Notes under the pieces: generated by a model
What the model saw: the letters and a program-made list of their open reading frames with translations, nothing else
Database searches by the model: none
What the model was told of the DNA's origin: nothing
Made by a program: the position numbers and the translations under genes
Shown: positions 23,985-31,332 of the stretch, piece by piece
Numbering within the stretch: the stretch's first letter is position 1
Layout of the letters: each line of letters begins with the position of its first letter
From: Streptomyces sp. YPW6
Lineage (GTDB): Bacteria > Actinomycetota > Actinomycetes > Streptomycetales > Streptomycetaceae
DNA length: 64,000 bases
Direction: 5' to 3'
Assembly: GCF_018866325.1 (NCBI RefSeq)
Contig: NZ_CP076457.1
Location: 3,445,001-3,509,000 of the forward strand

Positions 23985-25094
23985 GTGACGACGATGCACG
24001 AAACGCCCGAGACGGCGACGGGCGGAGCGCTGGACGACCTGTCCCGCCTCCTCTTCGGCCATTTGCACCGCTCCGACCAGCAGCGTTGGGGGCACGTCTA
24101 CTTACAGGGCCTGCTGCGCACGCACGGCAAGAAGACCGTGCGCCGCATGGCGGCCGCCGTGACCGGCTCCGAGGCGACGTCGCCCTCGCTGCACCAGTTC
24201 GTGAACGCCAGCCCCTGGGACTGGGCCCCGGTCCGCGGCCGGCTGGCCCGGTGGGTCACCCGGTCACTGCCGGTGCGGAGCTGGACCCTGGCGCCGACGG
24301 TGCTGCCCAAGCGGGGCGACCACTCGCCCGGCGTGCACCAGCGCTTCCTGCCCGATTCGGGGCGCACCGTCAACTGCCAGCTCGGACTGGGTCTCTTCCT
24401 GGACGCCGGGCGGGCGCACCTCCCGGTCGACTGGCAGCTCTTCCTGCCGCCGCGGTTCACCCAGGACCCCGCCGTACGGGAGCGGGCGAAGATCCCGGCG
24501 GGGGCCCGGCCGCAGTCGCTGGAGGAGCAGGCTTTGCACCTGGTCCAGGAGATGACGTCCTGGACGGACGGGGAGACCGCACCCGTGGTGGCCGACCTGA
24601 CCGCCCTGTGCGACATCGCACCGCTGATCCGGCGGCTCCAGGGCAGCGGGCACGCCTTCGTGCTCGCCGTCCCGGGCCAGACGGCCGTCGGCGGAGCCGA
24701 ACTGCCCCCGGCCGAGCGGCCGTCGGCGCGTGCGCTGCTGCTGCGCCGCGGGGTGCGGCACCCGGCGGGCGCGGGCCGCCAGATCATCTCGCACGAGGCC
24801 CCCGTGCACGGGCTCCGCCCGAGCGGCGAGAAGACCCAGGGGCCCGGCCGGCTGCTGGCCGAGTGGGACGCGGACACGGGGCGTCCGGGCCGGATCTGGC
24901 TGACGAACATCACCGACCGCCATCCGGCCGAACTGCTGGAGCTGGCCCGCTCGCCCCGGGGCGCGCAGGCCGCGGTCCGGCGCATGGGCGAGGACTTCGG
25001 CCTGCTGGACTTCGAGGGCCGCTCCTTCCCCGGCTGGCACCGGCACATGACGCTCGTCTCGGCCGCTTACACGTGCGGCATCCTGGAGGGATGA
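23985..25094 (+). CDS. IS701-type DDE transposase homologue, catalytically altered, TTA codon
   Basis: A 369-residue protein similar along its length to IS701-family transposases (KRGDHSPGVHQRFLPDSGRT, VNCQLGLGLFLD, PVDWQLFLPPRF, APVVADLTALCD). The first catalytic Asp, normally in a DDTGFPKKG-like motif, is missing here (APTVLPKRG), while the VVAD Asp is kept. No terminal inverted repeats or target duplication are seen around it. Inference: a domesticated, non-transposing protein. Codon 40 is TTA (24102-24104), so expression may need bldA. GTG start with GGAGGG 7 nt upstream; controlled from the ARE-like site. Confidence 0.78.
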   Translation: MTTMHETPETATGGALDDLSRLLFGHLHRSDQQRWGHVYLQGLLRTHGKKTVRRMAAAVTGSEATSPSLHQFVNASPWDWAPVRGRLARWVTRSLPVRSWTLAPTVLPKRGDHSPGVHQRFLPDSGRTVNCQLGLGLFLDAGRAHLPVDWQLFLPPRFTQDPAVRERAKIPAGARPQSLEEQALHLVQEMTSWTDGETAPVVADLTALCDIAPLIRRLQGSGHAFVLAVPGQTAVGGAELPPAERPSARALLLRRGVRHPAGAGRQIISHEAPVHGLRPSGEKTQGPGRLLAEWDADTGRPGRIWLTNITDRHPAELLELARSPRGAQAAVRRMGEDFGLLDFEGRSFPGWHRHMTLVSAAYTCGILEG

Positions 25095-25173
25095 CCCCCC
25101 TGTAGCCTAATTGCACATACAAATAAATATCGGCCAGAGCCGCCTCCCGCAGGCACCGGCCCTCCCCAGATGA

Positions 25174-25202
25174 TTGCATGGGCATGTATCTTGTTGTTAT
25201 CG
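25174..25202 (+). promoter_or_regulatory. Probable marR promoter with TTGCATGGGCA operator
   Basis: TTGCAT (25174-25179), 17-bp spacer and TTATCG (25197-25202) form a plausible promoter for the MarR gene. The -35 lies inside TTGCATGGGCA (25174-25184), and a related TTGTATGTGCA on the minus strand sits at 25112-25122. Same motif as at the adenylation and deaminase promoters. Confidence 0.55.
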
Positions 25203-25225
25203 CAGTCGAGAAGGGGAGCTGTTCC

Positions 25226-25669
25226 ATGACGATCAACCAGCAGCCACGCGCCGCCTCCGATCAGACCATGTGGGAGGCCGTCCTCGGCCTGCACGCCTTC
25301 GTGGAACGCCAGCTCGCACACACCCTCCAGCGCCGCTACGGGGTCGGCCTGTCCGAGTACCGGGCCCTGGAGACGCTCCACCAGGCCGAGAAGGGCGAGT
25401 GCCGCATGCAGGAGCTGGCGGACCACATCGGCCTGGGCCAGAGTTCGGTCACACGCCTGGTGGGACGGCTCGACAGCGCCGGCTACGCCTACAAGGACAG
25501 CTGCGCCGACGACAAGCGCGGCGTCTTCGCCGTCATCACCGAGGAAGGGCGCAAGCGCTACCAGGAAGCCCGCGCCACGTACGCCGACGTCCTCAGCTCG
25601 GCCCTCAACACCGCGAGCGCCGACGCCCAGCTCGCCCGGGCGGTGCAGGCGCTGCGCAGCGCCGCCTGA
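25226..25669 (+). CDS. MarR-family regulator of the biosynthetic region
   Basis: A 147-residue MarR protein: DQTMWEAVLGLHAFVERQLA, the HTH MQELADHIGLGQSSVTRLVG, and the wing CADDKRGVFAVITEEGRKRY. ATG chosen for AAGGGGAG 7 nt upstream. A perfect terminator hairpin (25682-25729) closes it, so it is monocistronic. TTGCATGTGCA-like dyads before it, before the adenylation gene and before the deaminase/SMR operon make it the likely regulator of all three. Confidence 0.9.
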   Translation: MTINQQPRAASDQTMWEAVLGLHAFVERQLAHTLQRRYGVGLSEYRALETLHQAEKGECRMQELADHIGLGQSSVTRLVGRLDSAGYAYKDSCADDKRGVFAVITEEGRKRYQEARATYADVLSSALNTASADAQLARAVQALRSAA

Positions 25670-25681
25670 CGCGACCACGAC

Positions 25682-25729
25682 GACGGCGGGAGGCGGCCGG
25701 GGCAACCCGGCCGCCTCCCGCCGTCTTTT
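25682..25729 (+). terminator. Rho-independent terminator of marR
   Basis: GACGGCGGGAGGCGGCCGGG (25682-25701), GCAA loop, perfect 20-bp complement (25706-25725), then TTTT. One of the strongest terminators in the window. Confidence 0.9.
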
Positions 25730-25792
25730 GCATGTTCGGGCTTCCCGTGCGGCCGACAGGCATGTGGCCTGGATCACACGAACGCTCGATCT

Positions 25793-25827
25793 ATTTGCTT
25801 GACCATGCAAATGATACCCCGTAGGTT
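25793..25827 (+). promoter_or_regulatory. Promoter of the adenylation operon with embedded MarR-type operator
   Basis: TTGACC (25799-25804), 17-bp spacer and TAGGTT (25822-25827). The -35 is covered by ATTTGC...GCAAAT, whose minus strand reads TTGCATGGTCA (25810-25800). Another copy, TTGCATGTTCG, is at 25728-25738. This implies repression of the operon by a protein bound over the -35. Confidence 0.6.
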
Positions 25828-25940
25828 CTCTCTCGTAGCCAGAGTTCGCGGCCTCGCAGCCGGATCTCGCAGTCGGACCGCGCAGCTCGATCGCACGGCC
25901 GGATCCCGCCGCGAGACCACCCATCCACCGAGGGGGACCG

Positions 25941-27428
25941 TTGCCATCGCCTCGCCTGTTACAGGCCTTCAGCAGACATGTACAGGACCAGCCCGACAGC
26001 ACCGCGCTCGTCGCCGCCGGCGAGCGGGTCAGCTACGCGGACCTGGAGCGGCTGACCCGCCGCGCCGCCGCCGACCTGGACGGCGCCGGCTTCGGATCCG
26101 TCCGCGCCCTGTGCGTCCCGGCCCACAAGTCGCCGGAGACCGTGGCGCTGCTGCTGGCGGCCTGGCGTCTGGGGATCAACACCCTGGTCCCCTCCCCGAG
26201 TCTGGGCGCCGCCGCCCTGGCCACGCTCACCGCGCAGGCCCACGGCCCGCTGACGGCCGCGGCGGTCCCCGGCGGCGGCGTGAGTCTGGCGCGGGAGGAG
26301 ACCGACCCCGCGACGGCGGAGGGCTTCAGCCTCCCCGACCCCGCCGACTCGCTGCTGACCCTCACCACCTCCGGGTCCACCGGCGTACCCAAGCTCGTCC
26401 CGATCCGCACCGTGGCCTTCGACCGGTTCGCCGACTGGGCCACCGGGAAGTTCGGGATCGACGCCTCCACCCGGGCCCTGAGCTTCTCACCGCTCAACTT
26501 CGACCTGGCACTCCTCGACGTCTGGACGGTCCTGGAGGCCGGCGGCACGGTCGTGCTGGCCGACGCCGGGGCGAGCGGGGACGCCGGCTACCTGCGCGAG
26601 CTGGCCCTCGACAACGAGGTGACCCTGGTCCAGGGCGTGCCCCTGCTGCACCGGCTCCTGGCCGCGGACGGCGCCCGCTACCCGGCGGTCCGCACGGTCG
26701 TCTTCACCGGGGAGGCGGTCTCCGAGCAGGGCCTGCGGGACGCGTTCGCCTCCTGCCCCGGCGCCCGCTTCCACAACGTCTTCGGCTGCACCGAGACCAA
26801 CGACAGCTTCATCGAGGACATCGACCCGGACGCGTACGTCCATCCGCTGCCCATCGGCGCACCGATCGAGGGCACCGACGCGGTCCTGCTGATCGACGGA
26901 CCCGAGGGCAGCGAGGTCCTCCAGGGGCCCGGCACCGGTGAACTGCTGGTGCACACCCCCTTCCAGACCCGCGGCTATCTCGAACAGGCCCGCAACGCGC
27001 ACGCGTTCATGCCCGACCCGCGCGGCGGCGACGCCGTGTTCTACCGCACCGGCGACCTCGTCCACCGCGACGCCGACGGCCGCCACTTCCTGCAGGGACG
27101 CACCGACTTCCAGGTCAAGGTGCGCGGCGTGCGCACCAACACGCTGGAGGTCGAGACGGTCCTCGGCGCCCACCCGGACGTCGTCGAGGCCTGTGTCGTC
27201 GCCCTGCCCTGCCCCGAGGCCGGCAACCGGCTGCACGCCGAAGTGGTGCGCCGGGACGGGGCCTCCCTCAGCTCGCTGGGACTGCGGGCGTACGCGGCGA
27301 AGCTCCTGCCGCGGCACGCCGTGCCCAGCTCGGTCGGGCTCGCCGGCACCCCGCTGCCGAAGACCCCGACCGGCAAGCCCGACCGCAACTCGATCAAGAA
27401 GAGCCGACTGAACGGAGAACCCTCATGA
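25941..27428 (+). CDS. Stand-alone amino-acid adenylation enzyme (PltF-like)
   Basis: A 495-residue ANL-superfamily ligase without condensation or carrier domains. Core motifs: A3 LTTSGSTGVPKLVPI, A4/A5 region FSPLNFDLALLDVWTVLEAG, GCTETNDSF, A7 YRTGDLV, A8 FQVKVRGVRTNTLEVE, A10 lysine in PKTPTGKPDRN. Its size and the FDLxLLDVW motif resemble free-standing ligases that charge proline or another amino acid onto a partner carrier protein. The TTG start follows AGGGGGA; no better in-frame start fits the N-terminus. The stop overlaps the carrier gene by 4 nt. The amino acid cannot be read reliably by eye. Confidence 0.9.
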   Translation: MPSPRLLQAFSRHVQDQPDSTALVAAGERVSYADLERLTRRAAADLDGAGFGSVRALCVPAHKSPETVALLLAAWRLGINTLVPSPSLGAAALATLTAQAHGPLTAAAVPGGGVSLAREETDPATAEGFSLPDPADSLLTLTTSGSTGVPKLVPIRTVAFDRFADWATGKFGIDASTRALSFSPLNFDLALLDVWTVLEAGGTVVLADAGASGDAGYLRELALDNEVTLVQGVPLLHRLLAADGARYPAVRTVVFTGEAVSEQGLRDAFASCPGARFHNVFGCTETNDSFIEDIDPDAYVHPLPIGAPIEGTDAVLLIDGPEGSEVLQGPGTGELLVHTPFQTRGYLEQARNAHAFMPDPRGGDAVFYRTGDLVHRDADGRHFLQGRTDFQVKVRGVRTNTLEVETVLGAHPDVVEACVVALPCPEAGNRLHAEVVRRDGASLSSLGLRAYAAKLLPRHAVPSSVGLAGTPLPKTPTGKPDRNSIKKSRLNGEPS

Positions 27429-27685
27429 GCACCGCCGCCAACGACCCGATCCGCGCCTACATCGTCAGCGAGTTCCTCGCGGGCGAGGACGCCGAGGACC
27501 TGACCGACGACTTCGACCTCATCGAGAGCACCGTCGTCAACAGCCTCGGCCTGGTCCGCCTCATCTCCTGGATATCCGAGACGTACCGGATCCCCGTCGA
27601 CGACATCCCGCTGGAGCCGGCCGCCTACCGCACGCTCGCGGACATCCGCCGCTTCGTCGAGCAGGCCGCCCCGGCCTCCGTCTGA
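27425..27685 (+). CDS. Free-standing acyl/peptidyl carrier protein
   Basis: An 86-residue four-helix carrier protein. The phosphopantetheine attachment serine is Ser40 in STVVNSLGLVRLISWI (usual DSLG, here NSLG). An acidic first helix (AGEDAEDLTDDFDLIE) is typical. It should receive the aminoacyl group from the adjacent adenylation enzyme after activation by the PPTase at 31333. GGAG precedes the ATG; a start-stop overlap couples it to the ligase. Confidence 0.9.
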   Translation: MSTAANDPIRAYIVSEFLAGEDAEDLTDDFDLIESTVVNSLGLVRLISWISETYRIPVDDIPLEPAAYRTLADIRRFVEQAAPASV

Positions 27686-27774
27686 CCCCACAGCTCCACC
27701 ACCGCACCGCACGCCCCCCACGCTCCAGACGCACCAGCACACGTCCAGAACACAACGATGACAGGAGTACTCCC

Positions 27775-28149
27775 ATGATCGTCCGTTCTCTCTCCGACGT
27801 CCCCGCGGTCGAGTGGGGCAGCGGCACCAGCCACCGCCTGCTCACCGAAGCAGACGGAATGGGCTTCACCGTCTGCGAGACGCTGGTCCGCAAGGGCACC
27901 TCCAGCGGACTGCAGTACCTCGGCCACCTGGAGGCCTGTTACTGCATAGGCGGCTCGGGCGAGGTCGTCACCACCGAGGGGGTCCGGCACAAGATCAAGA
28001 CCGGCACCATCTACGCCCTGGACCAGCACGACGCCCACCACCTGCTCGCCTCCGACGACGAGGACCTCCTCCTCGTCTCCGTCTTCAGCCCGGCGCTGCG
28101 GGGCGACGAGAAGCACTCGCTCTCCGAGGACGGCTTCTCCCGCTACTGA
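27775..28149 (+). CDS. Ectoine synthase (EctC)-like cupin
   Basis: A 124-residue cupin closely matching ectoine synthase across its length: MIVRSLSDVPAVEW, RLLTEADGMGFTV, HLEACYCIGGSGEV, GTIYALDQHDAHHL. The EctC metal ligands are preserved as Glu53, Tyr80 and His88. EctC cyclises N-gamma-acetyl-diaminobutyrate, but neither ectA nor ectB is present here. In this operon it more likely performs a ring closure on a related carrier-bound or free intermediate. AGGAG precedes the ATG. A long hairpin (28161-28194) separates it from the next gene. Confidence 0.87.
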   Translation: MIVRSLSDVPAVEWGSGTSHRLLTEADGMGFTVCETLVRKGTSSGLQYLGHLEACYCIGGSGEVVTTEGVRHKIKTGTIYALDQHDAHHLLASDDEDLLLVSVFSPALRGDEKHSLSEDGFSRY

Positions 28150-28160
28150 TCACCGCCGCC

Positions 28161-28194
28161 GGGTGCGGGGCCGCGACGGCGCGGCCCCGCACCC
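28161..28194 (+). terminator. Perfect intercistronic hairpin
   Basis: GGGTGCGGGGCCGCG (28161-28175), ACGG loop, exact complement (28180-28194). No U-tract; inside the operon it may attenuate transcription or stabilise the upstream mRNA. Confidence 0.6.
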
Positions 28195-28234
28195 GGCTCA
28201 CCCCGCGACCGGCGAAAGGCAGGGCAGAGCCCTC

Positions 28235-29365
28235 ATGGCAGTAGAGAAGGACACAGACACCTACGGCATCACCGCGCCGTACGGCGACGAGCTGAACGAC
28301 GACGTCGCCCGGTGGGACCGGGCCGGCGAGTTCCCGCACGAGAAGTGGAAGCCGCTCCAGCGCTCCGGCCTCTTCACCCTCCCCTTCGCCCCGGAGCACG
28401 GCGGCGCCGGCCGGACGCTCACCGAGACCATGGCCGCGCTGGAGGGCCTCGGCCACACCAGCCGGGACGCCGGCCTCAACTTCTCGGCGTCCACCCAGAT
28501 CGTCAGCGTCGGCATCCCGCTCCAGGCGTTCGGCTCCGAGGAGCTGCGCTCGCGCTATCTGCCGCGGGTCACCTCCGGCGAGGCCATCACCGCGCACGCG
28601 ATCACCGAGCCCAGCCACGGCTCCGACGTCATGAACATCCGGACCACCGCGGTCCGCGAAGGCGACACGTACGTGATCGACGGCGGCAAGATGTTCATCA
28701 CCAACGCCCCCGTCGCCGACCTCTTCCTGCTCTACGTCCGCACCGGCAAGCCGGGCGCCTTCGGACTCAGCACCTTCCTCGCCGAGCGCTCCACGCCCGG
28801 CCTGAAGATCGGCGAGCCGCTGGAGACGATGGGGCTGCGCACCTCCCCGATCAGCGAGGTCACGCTGGAGAACGTCCGGCTGCCCGCCGCGAACCGGCTG
28901 GGCAGCGAGGGCGCCGGCTTCCTGATCATGGACTACGTGATGAAGCGGGAGGTCCTCTTCTCCTTCGCCGTCAACCTCGGCGAGATGACCCACCGCCTCA
29001 AGCGCGTCGTCGAACACGCCACCACGCGCCAGCAGTTCGGCAGCTCCATCGGCAAGAACCAGGCGGTCTCCCACAAGATCGCGGACATGAAGATCGCGGT
29101 GGAGACGGCCCGTAAGTGGCTGTACGACACCGGGCGCAAGGTCGAGCAAGGCACGGACGCCTCGCTGGACGTGGCCGCCACCAAGATCGTGGTCAGCGAG
29201 GCCAACCAGCTCACCGCCCAGCACGCCATCCAGATCTTCGGCGCCCGCGGCTATCTGACCGACACCGGCATCGAGCGCGAGCTGCGCAACGCCACCTCCG
29301 GCTCCATCTACTCCGGCACCAACGAGATCCAGCGCAACTGCATCGCCGCCCTGATGGGCCTGTGA
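28235..29365 (+). CDS. Acyl-CoA dehydrogenase-type flavoprotein (aminoacyl-carrier oxidase-like)
   Basis: A 376-residue ACAD-family enzyme: AHAITEPSHGSDVMNIRTTA for FAD/substrate binding, ITNAPVADLFLLYVRTGKPG, ATTRQQFGSSIGKNQAVSHK, and the C-terminal IYSGTNEIQRNCIAAL. The NAPVAD(L/I)F segment resembles PltE/RedW-type enzymes that oxidise prolyl-S-carrier proteins to pyrrolyl thioesters. Together with the adenylation enzyme and carrier this is a familiar A-CP-ACAD trio; the amino acid and final oxidation state are not known. ATG 28235 has a weak GGCAGGG Shine-Dalgarno. Confidence 0.88.
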   Translation: MAVEKDTDTYGITAPYGDELNDDVARWDRAGEFPHEKWKPLQRSGLFTLPFAPEHGGAGRTLTETMAALEGLGHTSRDAGLNFSASTQIVSVGIPLQAFGSEELRSRYLPRVTSGEAITAHAITEPSHGSDVMNIRTTAVREGDTYVIDGGKMFITNAPVADLFLLYVRTGKPGAFGLSTFLAERSTPGLKIGEPLETMGLRTSPISEVTLENVRLPAANRLGSEGAGFLIMDYVMKREVLFSFAVNLGEMTHRLKRVVEHATTRQQFGSSIGKNQAVSHKIADMKIAVETARKWLYDTGRKVEQGTDASLDVAATKIVVSEANQLTAQHAIQIFGARGYLTDTGIERELRNATSGSIYSGTNEIQRNCIAALMGL

Positions 29366-29380
29366 CGAGAGGTATCCGCC

Positions 29381-30100
29381 ATGACCGAGACCCTGACCGA
29401 CACCGTCTCCGCACCCCCGACCGCCGAGGACCTCGACCGCCTCACCGCGGCCACCGACTTCCTCGACCACGAGCACAAGACCGTACGCGCCTTCGTCGAC
29501 AAGGCCCTCCAGGGCATCGACCGCGCCACCGCCGACCCCGTCGACCTCGCCGTCGCCCTCTACTACGCGGTGCGCGACGGCATCCACTACGAGGTCTACG
29601 GCGCCGACCTGTCGCCGCAGGGGCTGAAGGCGTCCAGCATCATCACCGGCGGCAAGGGCTTCTGCCTGCACAAGTCGGTGCTCTACGCCGCCGCCTGCCG
29701 CTCCGTCGGTATCCCGGCCCGGCTGCACTACAGCGACGTCCGCAACCACCTCGCCTCCGACCGGCTGCGCTCCTACATCGGCGGCGACGTCTTCTTCCAC
29801 GGCCTGGCCACCGTGTACCTGAACGGGCAGTGGCTGAAGGTGACCCCGGTCTTCAACAAACTGCTGTGCCGGCTGTACGGCATGACCCCGCTGGAATTCG
29901 ACGGACGCTCCGACAGCCTCTACCACCCCTTCGACGCGCAGGGGCGGCAGAGCATGGAGTTCCTCACCGACCACGGCGACTTCGACGACGTCCCGTACAC
30001 GTTCGTCATGAGCACCATGCGCCGCAAGCACCCGAAGTTCCTGGACGCGGACGGCACCGGCACGGTGAGCGGCGGCTCGCTGGCCGACGAGGCGGGCTGA
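29381..30100 (+). CDS. Transglutaminase-fold (papain-like) protein
   Basis: A 239-residue transglutaminase-like protein. Nucleophile Cys in GGKGFCLHKSVLYAAACRSV, then GIPARLHYSDVRNHLASDRL, and His in VFFHGLATVYLNGQWLKVTP. The third position is Thr rather than Asp, which I believe is common in this bacterial subfamily. Carrier-linked transglutaminase homologues such as AdmF of andrimid biosynthesis form amide bonds from carrier thioesters; a similar off-loading role is a hypothesis here. Fifteen bases after the dehydrogenase gene. Confidence 0.82.
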   Translation: MTETLTDTVSAPPTAEDLDRLTAATDFLDHEHKTVRAFVDKALQGIDRATADPVDLAVALYYAVRDGIHYEVYGADLSPQGLKASSIITGGKGFCLHKSVLYAAACRSVGIPARLHYSDVRNHLASDRLRSYIGGDVFFHGLATVYLNGQWLKVTPVFNKLLCRLYGMTPLEFDGRSDSLYHPFDAQGRQSMEFLTDHGDFDDVPYTFVMSTMRRKHPKFLDADGTGTVSGGSLADEAG

Positions 30101-30105
30101 GCCCT

Positions 30106-30125
30106 CCCCTCCCCCGGGGGAGGGG
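30106..30125. repeat. Perfect 20-bp palindrome
   Basis: CCCCTCCCCCGGGGGAGGGG between the transglutaminase-fold and racemase-fold genes. It could form an intercistronic hairpin. It is followed by three tandem CACGT units (about 30173-30187). Confidence 0.6.
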
Positions 30126-30222
30126 CACGCCGCCCCGTACAGCGGCACCGCCCACCCCTGCACCGGAACCTCACGTCACGTCACGTCAGAGCAGAAGAAC
30201 GGCAGAAGAGGAGAAGCACCCC

Positions 30223-31038
30223 ATGACGCAGTTCCAGGCCCGAGAGGACGGCTGGGGCGCCGTCGCCCGCGTCGGTGTCGTCGTTCCGCACGCGGACGTC
30301 GGGCCGGAGTCCGAGCTCCAGGCGATGGCCCCGCGCGATGTCTACATCCACGGCTCCCGTGTCCACTTCGGGGCGATGCGGCCCGGCGGCGAGATGGACC
30401 CCAAGATCCCGCACGACCCGGTGCGTGCCTTCATCGACCCGCCGTTCATCGACGACGCGGTCGAACTGCTCGCGGCCTCCCCGCTGGACTCCATCGCCCT
30501 GGGGTTCACCAGCTCCGCCTACGTCCTGGGCGCCGACGGCGAGCAGAAGCTCTTCGAGCGGCTCGCCGAGCGGACCCGGGGCATCCCGCTCACCGGCACC
30601 ACCCACGCGGCCGCGGCCGGGTTCCGCGCGCTCGGCGCCGAGCGGATCGCGCTGGTCAACCCGCCGTGGTTCGACGACGAGCTCTCCGCCCTGGGCGCCT
30701 CGTACTTCGACGAGCGGGGGTTCGACGTCGTCCACCACGCCCCCTGCGGCCTCCCCAGCAACCAGAAGCTCATCACCCCGGAGGCCCTGGTGCAGTGGAT
30801 CGAGTCCACCGTCGCCCCGCAGCAGCCGCAGGCGGTCCTGGTCGCCGGCAACGGCATCCGCGCCGTGGGCACCGTCGCGGGCCTGGAGGAGCGGATCGGC
30901 TTCCCCGTCCTCACCGCCAACCAGGTGCTCTTCTGGCACGCGCTGCACCTGGCCGGCGGCACCGAGGCGGCCGCGCGGATCACCGACTACGGCGCCCTGT
31001 TCGGCGTCCGTCCGGAACCCGCGGGCGTGACCGGATGA
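30223..31038 (+). CDS. Asp/Glu racemase / arylmalonate decarboxylase-superfamily protein without the usual cysteines
   Basis: A 271-residue protein of the maleate isomerase/AMDase branch: VARVGVVVPHADVGPESELQ, PFIDDAVELLAASPLDSIAL, GIPLTGTTHAAAAGFRALGA, FPVLTANQVLFWHALHLAGG. The two positions that carry catalytic Cys in relatives read GFTSSAY and AGNGIRAVG, so neither Cys is present. This may be a subfamily trait; chemistry would have to differ. GAGGAG lies upstream of ATG. Its stop overlaps the next small gene. Confidence 0.8.
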   Translation: MTQFQAREDGWGAVARVGVVVPHADVGPESELQAMAPRDVYIHGSRVHFGAMRPGGEMDPKIPHDPVRAFIDPPFIDDAVELLAASPLDSIALGFTSSAYVLGADGEQKLFERLAERTRGIPLTGTTHAAAAGFRALGAERIALVNPPWFDDELSALGASYFDERGFDVVHHAPCGLPSNQKLITPEALVQWIESTVAPQQPQAVLVAGNGIRAVGTVAGLEERIGFPVLTANQVLFWHALHLAGGTEAAARITDYGALFGVRPEPAGVTG

Positions 31039-31277
31039 GCCTGCTGCCCGCGTACGGCTACCAGGCCGCCGTGCAGGAGACCTGTGACACACCGGAGTAC
31101 CACATGCCCCTGGTGTGCTGGCACGACGACGACAACGGCGTGCGTGGCCTGGTGCTGTACCGCGGGGCGCTGCGCCCCGCGGAGCAGGTACCGGGGTTCC
31201 GGCGCTATCTCGCCGCCGAGGGTCTGGAGCAGTACGCCACGACCGGCCCGTGGCCCCTGCTCGCAGCAACCGCCTGA
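31035..31277 (+). CDS. 80-residue unknown protein of the cluster
   Basis: A small soluble protein beginning MSLLPAYGYQAAVQET; two Cys (TCDTP, LVCWHDDD), an acidic DDDNGVRG turn and the basic amphipathic tail LRPAEQVPGFRRYLAAEG. No family recognised. The ATG overlaps the preceding stop (ATGA), so it is translationally coupled and likely real. It is followed by the terminator-like hairpin 31286-31314. It could be a carrier or enzyme partner. Confidence 0.65.
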   Translation: MSLLPAYGYQAAVQETCDTPEYHMPLVCWHDDDNGVRGLVLYRGALRPAEQVPGFRRYLAAEGLEQYATTGPWPLLAATA

Positions 31278-31285
31278 TCCGACCC

Positions 31286-31314
31286 GTGGCGGGGACCGGC
31301 CGGGTCCCCGCCAC
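31286..31314 (+). terminator. Hairpin between the 80-aa gene and the PPTase
   Basis: GTGGCGGGGACC (31286-31297) and GGTCCCCGCCAC (31303-31314) form a perfect 12-bp stem with a 5-nt loop and no U-tract. Confidence 0.6.
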
Positions 31315-31332
31315 ATCAGGAGCCGTATCGAC

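Noticed and set aside
23985..25094. Active insertion sequence of the IS701 family
   Set aside because: First catalytic Asp missing, no terminal inverted repeats or target duplication seen, and the gene sits under an ARE-like promoter.
27775..28149. Ectoine biosynthesis operon
   Set aside because: Only an ectC-like gene is present; no ectA, ectB or ectD in the neighbourhood.
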